A stretch of 50,738 nt of DNA, from the NCBI GenBank assembly GCA_051453625.1, contig JBOZIK010000001.1:63571640-63622377 (forward strand). Reading direction: 5' to 3'. The stretch comes from Welwitschia mirabilis (taxonomy: Eukaryota; Gnetophyta; Gnetopsida; Welwitschiales). This document shows positions 44,497 to 50,738 of the stretch, piece after piece (the stretch's first letter is position 1; every line of letters begins with the position of its first letter). A model generated the notes under the pieces. That model saw only the letters and a program-made list of their open reading frames with translations, made no database searches and was not told where the DNA came from. The position numbers and the translations under genes were made by a program.

Positions 44497-46659
44497 TATA
44501 GAACCTATAAATGTGAATGATTCTATTATATAAGAATAATAAAGCAAAATTCTAGCTACCTTAGAATATAAAAAACAATCAGCTCAATTAGCTAAGAAAT
44601 TAGAAGAATCAGAGTCTAGAGAAGAGCATTCTTTCATTTTCAAAAGGAGAAAAGGAAAATAATAATCTTCGCTTTATCTTTCTTTTGTATATATTTATTA
44701 AGGGAGTAATAAAGTCTTCATCTTAGAAGAATAACTAATAAGAACTAGTAATGATGTAAATTTTAATTATTAATAAAATGTTTATATTCTTATAATTATA
44801 TATTTTGTATGGTATTCAATATTTTTTTTAAAATTTGAGTTAATATACTAATTAGTTAGTGGGTTGGTTAGTTAATATGTTAGTAGATCAACATATATAT
44901 ATATATATATATACACACACATACATACACACATATATAATTATGTTGCAAGTACAAAATTCCATTTGGCATGAGGATTAAAAAAAAGGTCAAGGTGGAG
45001 GAAATATAGCAACAACTTCAACCATAAACCTATTCTTTAGGAGCAAAGAAATGAAATAGTAAAATAAAAAAGGGACTAAAGGCTATAAGAAGGAAATTAC
45101 CATGGGAAGTGAGGATCTTTTGGGAAAAAAAGGCTCTAGAAATAGAACTAAGTAAGGAGATTAAGAAAAAACTCTAGTAATCATGAAAAGGATCCATCAG
45201 CATTTCTAATATTGCATAAAAAGAAAAACATAAACTTATTATTAGATTTTTATATGATATTTTAGTATTTTAATATAAATATGAAAAGATAATATTTTTA
45301 AATATCTTTTTTTTACTTGAAAAAGTAATTTTTTAACTTGCTCTTGTTTGTATAGCTAAAGATGGATTAGGATAACTAGTAATACTCAGAAATAAGTATT
45401 ATTTAGTGTTTCATCTAAAATTTCTATCATGTTTTTATATTTTTTTTATTTCCTATAATGTAATACATGTATATAGCAAACACATGAATTATCAACCTAA
45501 TTAGTTTAAGTAACTTTATCATGAGTTTATCTTGAAGATGTATTTTGAACTAAATGGTTGACATGTTAGTGTCTCAACTAGTTCTTTACTAAACCTCTAA
45601 TTTTTATTTAATCATTTTAAGGTTATTTCAGATTAACATCATTATTGTTTTCAACATTTTCAGCATAGTTATTAATATTTTATGCATTTATTTTATAACA
45701 TAAGCTTTCATCAGGGCTCTATAAAATTTGATACAAAAAATTCTTCTATAATTTACCTAAACCTCATTCTTGTATGAATTAAACTAATGATGAATTTGAA
45801 ACTTTAATTCATAAAAACATAGATCCCTTCACTAGTCATGATAACCAAAGAGACAAAATTTCAACCTATCAAAATAACCCAATTAATTAAAAAACTACCA
45901 CATCATAATAACAATAGTAAAACTCAAACAATCCACTCAATCTTCAAGATTTCTTTAATGGATATTTGTCCAATTAGGAGATGATTAATAGATTAGTGGC
46001 CTACCACTTCTCCTAAGAAGTGATAAAGTGGTATGTCAAACTCATCACTACCACTAACTAATGTAAGTAAACTCTTTATAATTACCTCCAATCATAAAGC
46101 ATAAGAATACCCTCTTGCATAGTGTTACCACTTATTAACCAAAAGGCTAGAATTCAAACCCTTCACTATCCAACTTTTGCCTCATTTTCATAGATTAGAG
46201 TCTAAAATACATACTTCACCTTTAGAAATTTTAATATGTTCTATTAATCCTCTCCTAGTACCTTAATAATTATGATATATTTAGTCTTATCCTATTTTCA
46301 TTATCTTTCAATATCTTAGTTATACACCTTAATACACTTTTCCATTATAACCTGGGCTTATTTAAGTAAAGCTTCCATCTCTAAATTCTTTTCCAATCAT
46401 AGGATAGATACCTAGAGGAAAGAAATCATGAATTTCAAATGGAAGGACCATGAAAATTTTTATCATATCTTAGAACTATTTAAAAATCTATTATTAAAAG
46501 TTAACATAGGGTAAATTTAAAGATGAGAGGAAAGTAAATGAAAAATACATAGCTCCTTACCAAGAATCTTTACCTCTCTTGCAAGCTTTAAACAAAGAAA
46601 ATGTAATAGACTTATAAGAATATTTGTTCACATACAAAGAAACTTTACCTTTTTCCTAA
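44497..46659. other. unassigned AT-rich sequence
   Basis: No coding frame or recognised repeat apart from the AT microsatellite. The left edge is the insertion flank of element 2. Confidence 0.4.
44893..44939. repeat. (AT)n / (AC)n compound microsatellite
   Basis: A pure AT run of about 20 bp passes into ACACAC, ATACATAC and ATATAT. It is likely polymorphic. Confidence 0.95.
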
Positions 46660-47430
46660 TGCCTTAGAAAAAAGAACATTAAAAAATAATAAATAAAGGA
46701 CTTAGAAATTTTCGAAGAAGTTAATATTAAAGTTATTCTTTCAAAAGTAATTAAGAAGATGCCTTTCTATGTAAAATTCCTTAAGGACATGTGCATTATC
46801 AAAAGATACATGAATGTTAAGAGTAAAGTTTCTTATCCCCAAAAAATAGTGCAATCATCCAAAACTAATTTTTGCATATGTATAAAGATCCAGGTTACCC
46901 TACAATAGGAATTGCAATTAGAGAGAAAATATTAAACAAGCCTTATTATATTTGAAATTATATGTTCACACTATATTCACAAGGAATGTAGCTTAAATGG
47001 CCTTAAATGCACTAAAATCCAATTATAATTGATAGGCAATTCTTTGAACTTACCCTTAGGAATAGTTGAAAAGGTAATAATTTAAGTTAATAACTACTAT
47101 TTCCTAACTGACTTCATTGTTTTAGAGATGGATGCAATAAAATGTAATTTAGTTTCCATCATCTTAGTAAGACCTTTTCTTTTAACTCCAAATAATTTAA
47201 TCAATTTTAGAAATGATCCTATTCAGATATCATTTAATAACATAATCATAAAACTAAATATTTTTAACATAATAAAATTACTAGATGATCCTAAAGAGGC
47301 TAATCAGCTTAATAAAACTTGTAACTTTTTGAATGTTATCCTCTTAAGCCAAATATTTTTGACTCTTTGCTATCATTTGATTATTACTTCTTTAACTCTA
47401 AACTTAATAGTCAAAATCCTTTAAGTCTTT
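46660..47430 (+). pseudogene. gag tail and protease remnant of another Athila-like copy
   Basis: The frame around 46,720-46,900 gives 'MPFYVKFLKDMCIIKRYMNV', close to the 'MPKYAKFLKDLCTNKRKL' motif before the protease. At 47,128-47,424 an open stretch of 98 codons gives 'CNLVSIILVRPFLLTPNNLI' and 'NFRNDPIQISFNNIIIKLNI'. This matches the protease ending 'IPIILGRPFLATxNALINxRNG..KLSFGN..LELNIFN'. The first Gly of LGRPFL is Val here. The catalytic Asp segment lies in the decayed middle part. No RT follows, so this is an isolated fragment. Confidence 0.65.
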
Positions 47431-49199
47431 TATAATAAGTAATCCTAAAAATTAATTTTTACTTAAAGATGACTTTCTCATAACATCCCATAACATCATT
47501 ATCCATTCCATCATTCATTAACACCTTTTTATATGTCAAATCCATTTTCAAATCACCTCATGAAACCTATGGACCATTTACTTAAGCCATCAACATATGA
47601 GTTTATAAGATTTACTAATCTAAATTAAATCTTCTTAAATAAAAATTAATAATAAGTGATCTTGCTACCATCTATGTAATGATTAAGATCAAAGTTTACT
47701 TATGGGTTTTTAAGAAAAGTGTGCTTATTTCAAGTGCGTTGATTAAATGATGGATTAGCTTAGGGTTTCTAATTTTGTTAAAACATGATTAAAAATATTA
47801 GATTTACCTTTGCATGCACTCCTTAAGTCTAAGGCCTTTGATGGAGAAAATATTTATCTTGATTAGGCTACTGAGCCAATGAGGCATTAATCACTTAGTT
47901 GAGTTTAGTTATCTGCATAGGGGCTATGGGAATGTATTGGTAATGTAACTCTTATGATTTAATTATGACATGTTCAACTACATTAGCATTGTAAATGCTT
48001 GTTGGCAATGCAACACTAATTTCTACAAATAGAACATGCTTAACTGTATTGATAGAAATTTTGTAATACTAGATGCTTAATATGATCTGAAAGCAGAGAA
48101 TTAAGAACATATGCATAGGTAAAAATGAAAAATAAAGGAATGATAAAGGTGAATATCAAAACTTTATGTAAACTATTATCTCTTAACTTTCACACTTAGG
48201 ATTTACATTAATTTCTTGAATTTGTATAAGTTACTNNNNNNNNNNTTAGAATTTCAATTGGTTGATATTGTAATTTACCAAAATCATAAAAATATAATAC
48301 AGGATTGATAAGTTAGGATAAGTTGCTTATTTTCTCATTAGTTTATGATTTGGTCCATTTGATTCATTTATCATCTCACTTTCACTTCACTTCATCATCA
48401 TTTTTATGAGAAATAACTGCTAAGGAATAAACCATTTTTATTGATTGACATTTTATTTAGCATTATTTCACTGTACTTACTTTTCTTTCCTTGTTTTTAT
48501 TATCTTTTTATTATAGCTAGTTCTTAGATTAGGTATATTATTTTTAATAAAAGAACTCTTTAATTCTCTCTAAACTTATATTTTCAAATGACTTAAAAGT
48601 TATTCATCATAAACTTTAAAGATAAAGTTCAATTTTGGTTAGGGAGTATGACATTTTAACTTTTACAAATTTTTTTTCAATTCCTTAATCACATAAATTA
48701 ATCATAAAATTTTTAAAATTACATCCTTTTCACACTTGAGTTCTTTAACTTAGATAATTTTTCTATGTTTAATCATTTCATTATTAACTTTTTACTAATG
48801 CACTAGAAAAAAACTAGTTGGGAATGGGTTAACACATAAACATTGACATTTATATCAAGTGTTTTAAGCTAATTTATTATAAAGTAAGACATTAATTTAA
48901 TTGTTTCAATCATAAAGTATGTATTTTATTCTTTTTAAAACAAAATTTAAGATTATGTTTTGCTCCATTATAATTGCAAATATTTAGCCACATTGTAAAA
49001 CATATAATAGAAGATGGATGTAATTTTGCATAAAATAGTAGTGACAATGGAGATATGAGGTAGTGATATGTAGTAATAGTGATGGAAGTCATGTGGTAAA
49101 GGTACATGAAGGTGGCATTGGAGGAATGTGGTAATAGCACTAGTTAGTAGAGGAATATAACCCTGAAGAACATGTGTTGAATTCATTGTAATGAAGATT
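47431..49199. other. unassigned, with 10 N gap at 48,236-48,245
   Basis: No frame recognised. The minus-strand frames at 48,910-49,210 overlap in two registers and lie opposite a purine-rich stretch, so they are probably chance. Confidence 0.35.
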
Positions 49200-49350
49200 C
49201 CACTTAACAATATATTATGATCTCCACTAAATACTACAAGAATATCTTCACCAAATGCTAAATGGAAAATATTTCACTTAATGCTATAGGACAAAGTCTT
49301 ATCTATCGGATTCTATAAGATAACCTCCACTAAATTGTAATCTTATCTAT
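49200..49350 (+). repeat. about 25 bp degenerate tandem repeats in a probable LTR U3
   Basis: The motif CCACTAAATRCTA recurs at 49,200, 49,224, 49,249, 49,275 and 49,327, so spacing is 24-26 bp with one double step. It lies about 90-240 bp upstream of a TATA box, the usual place for LTR enhancer repeats. Confidence 0.6.
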
Positions 49351-49437
49351 CTAATATTAAGTAATAACGATTCTTTCTAATACTATAATTCAAGAGCTTG
49401 TAACCACTTCTTATCTCCATTTGTCATTATAAAAGGG

Positions 49438-49447
49438 CATTGAACCC
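49438..49447 (+). promoter_or_regulatory. TATA box of a probable plus-strand LTR
   Basis: TATAAAAGGG, followed by 'CATTGAACCCTTTATTGTAT' and a T-rich U5-like region. The layout is that of an LTR promoter, but no LTR edges or partner could be fixed. Confidence 0.5.
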
Positions 49448-50582
49448 TTTATTGTATTCATCTTTGACTTTGAAAATTATAGAACCATGGAGTATTAATT
49501 ATGATAAATTTCTAAATAACTATTTAGGTGAGTGAGCTAGTCTTAGAGGATTGCTAAAGAGTTCTTTTTGCTTCTTTCTTTCTTTTCTATAAAATTATTC
49601 CTTTTTGTAATTCAAAAGTTGTTTTTATTTGATTTTAATTCATGAGTAATATTATAATTAGAATGCTTAGGTAACTAATTCAATCATTAAGTTTATTTCA
49701 AATGTGTGAATTCCTTTTGATTACTTAATCCAAGTCTTTTAATTTCATAGATCTTAAGAACTTATGGAGTCCTTAATTTTTATTATTATTATTTTAAAAC
49801 TAAATTATCAATTGAATTTATCCTTTATCATATGATAAATGAACATCTACCTTATGAATTGGACTAAAATCACTTATTGATTTTAAGTACTTTATAGAAA
49901 TGTAATTGGATAACATTAGAGTGAAGGATTTACTTAGGATAAATTGATGATACCTTAGAGTTAATTGGATTTCCTATTTTCATGGGATAAATCTTAAGTT
50001 AAAACTATAAATATAAATTTTCATGTCTTTCTTTTCTTAAAATTGTAACTTATCTTAAGCATAATTTAGTACAATTTTAAACTTAAAACCATGGTATCCT
50101 TAAGGAATAATATTAGCTAAGTGTAAAATTTGCTTTAAATCTAGTTCATTATACTACATTAATCAAGTAGACATAGATAACTCCTTTAATTGGTACTATA
50201 ATGGGTGGTATTATACTCAAGTAAATGTAGAAGCTTTTTAAAGGTATGGAGTAGAGATGGATGGAGAGGATGAATCAGAGGATGGTAAGATAAGAAGAAT
50301 GAGTAACAACTATAAAGCTCTGGATGGTTCATATTGAGTAGAGTGTCATAGAAGATATTTTATAAGATATTATAATTTAGCACATTAAGATTGCCATGAT
50401 TGTTCATGAGCAGATGAGATTATTCTTTCTAATAAATGAGGTCATGAGTAGAGATAATGTACCATCACCTTCACCACCTCACTAGAGGAGAATGTATCAT
50501 TTAGGATTACTTCATGACATGACATTAAATTTTATTTATATTATCTAATATTCTTATACTTAGAACTAGTTTCTATTATGTG
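49448..50582. other. possible LTR R/U5 and unassigned sequence
   Basis: After the TATA the sequence is T-rich to about 49,600, then generic AT-rich DNA. No frame was found. The right edge is the border of the LTR at 50,583. Confidence 0.3.
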
Positions 50583-50738
50583 TGTTGCGATGTGTATTTG
50601 TGCAATGTTTTACGCTTCAAATTCAATCTTGTTAATTATAAATAAGATACAAAATACAACACTCTAGTATAGACGGAGTGATCCAAATGTCGTAATTCCA
50701 TCGAAGGCCAATGATATGGACAATAAAGAGTTGACTTA
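50583..50738 (-). repeat. edge of a younger LTR related to the element 1 family, cut by the window
   Basis: It starts TGTTGCGATGTGTATTTGTG, matching TGTTGTGATGTGAATTTATA of the element 1 LTR. 'ACACTCTAGTATAGACGGAG' and 'CCAAATGTCGTAATTCCATC' then align with the same part of LTR A. CG dinucleotides are retained where the older copies have TG or CA. No primer site lies to its left, so this is the outer edge of an element that continues to the right. Confidence 0.7.

Noticed and set aside
48910-49210. Two overlapping minus-strand frames rich in His, Tyr and Thr
   Set aside because: Two registers open at once opposite a purine-rich stretch indicate composition, not coding.

Overview
This window looks like heterochromatic nuclear DNA from a large, repeat-rich land-plant genome. 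It is strongly AT-rich, CG dinucleotides are rare over most of its length, there are scaffold gaps (runs of N), and I find no intact protein-coding gene, rRNA, tRNA or CRISPR. The species cannot be read from the sequence. What is recognisable is LTR retrotransposon material at several ages, mostly one Ty3/gypsy lineage resembling plant Athila/Tat elements. The lineage call rests on a tRNA-Asp-type primer-binding site, pol motifs I recognise from that lineage, and LTRs of about 1.24 kb. No database search was possible.

Layout. (1) 1-700 is a GC- and CpG-rich segment unlike the rest. (2) About 2.0-2.9 kb and 14.67-16.27 kb hold LTR-like sequence of a Del/Tekay-like minus-strand element. The second has a clear 'TTTGGTATCAGAG' primer-site boundary. 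(3) Between them sits element 1 (4,463-13,301, minus strand). It is structurally complete, with 1,243 and 1,240 bp LTRs, TG..CA ends, a perfect ATGAG target-site duplication and a decayed tRNA-Asp primer site. In place of gag-pol it carries a long broken reading frame of unknown function joined to an integrase tail. (4) Element 3 (about 16.7-23.2 kb, plus strand) is a decayed gag-protease-RT-RNase H-integrase series. (5) Two related LTRs of a second type (23,191-24,278 and 37,726-38,818, about 1.09 kb each, minus strand) bracket 13.4 kb. That interval contains another copy of element 1's unusual internal region, arrays of a palindromic repeat, and about 9 kb that I cannot identify. (6) Element 2 (about 38.8-44.5 kb, plus strand) keeps the RT end, RNase H, integrase and a 1,244 bp 3' LTR, but lacks its 5' half. 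(7) 44.5-50.7 kb holds a gag/protease remnant, an LTR-like promoter with U3 repeats, and the edge of a younger LTR that runs off the window.

How the parts relate: elements 1, 2 and 3 share a conserved non-coding block after pol, and elements 1 and 2 share LTRs, a TATA box and a polypurine tract. Element 1 and the 23-38 kb element look like non-autonomous derivatives that would have depended on pol from relatives such as elements 2 and 3. Every copy seen is broken. The most notable signals are the non-autonomous family with its unknown reading frame, the shared post-pol block, a repeated GTCAT/ATGAC dyad in LTR and leader, and tandem palindromes in a probable leader.
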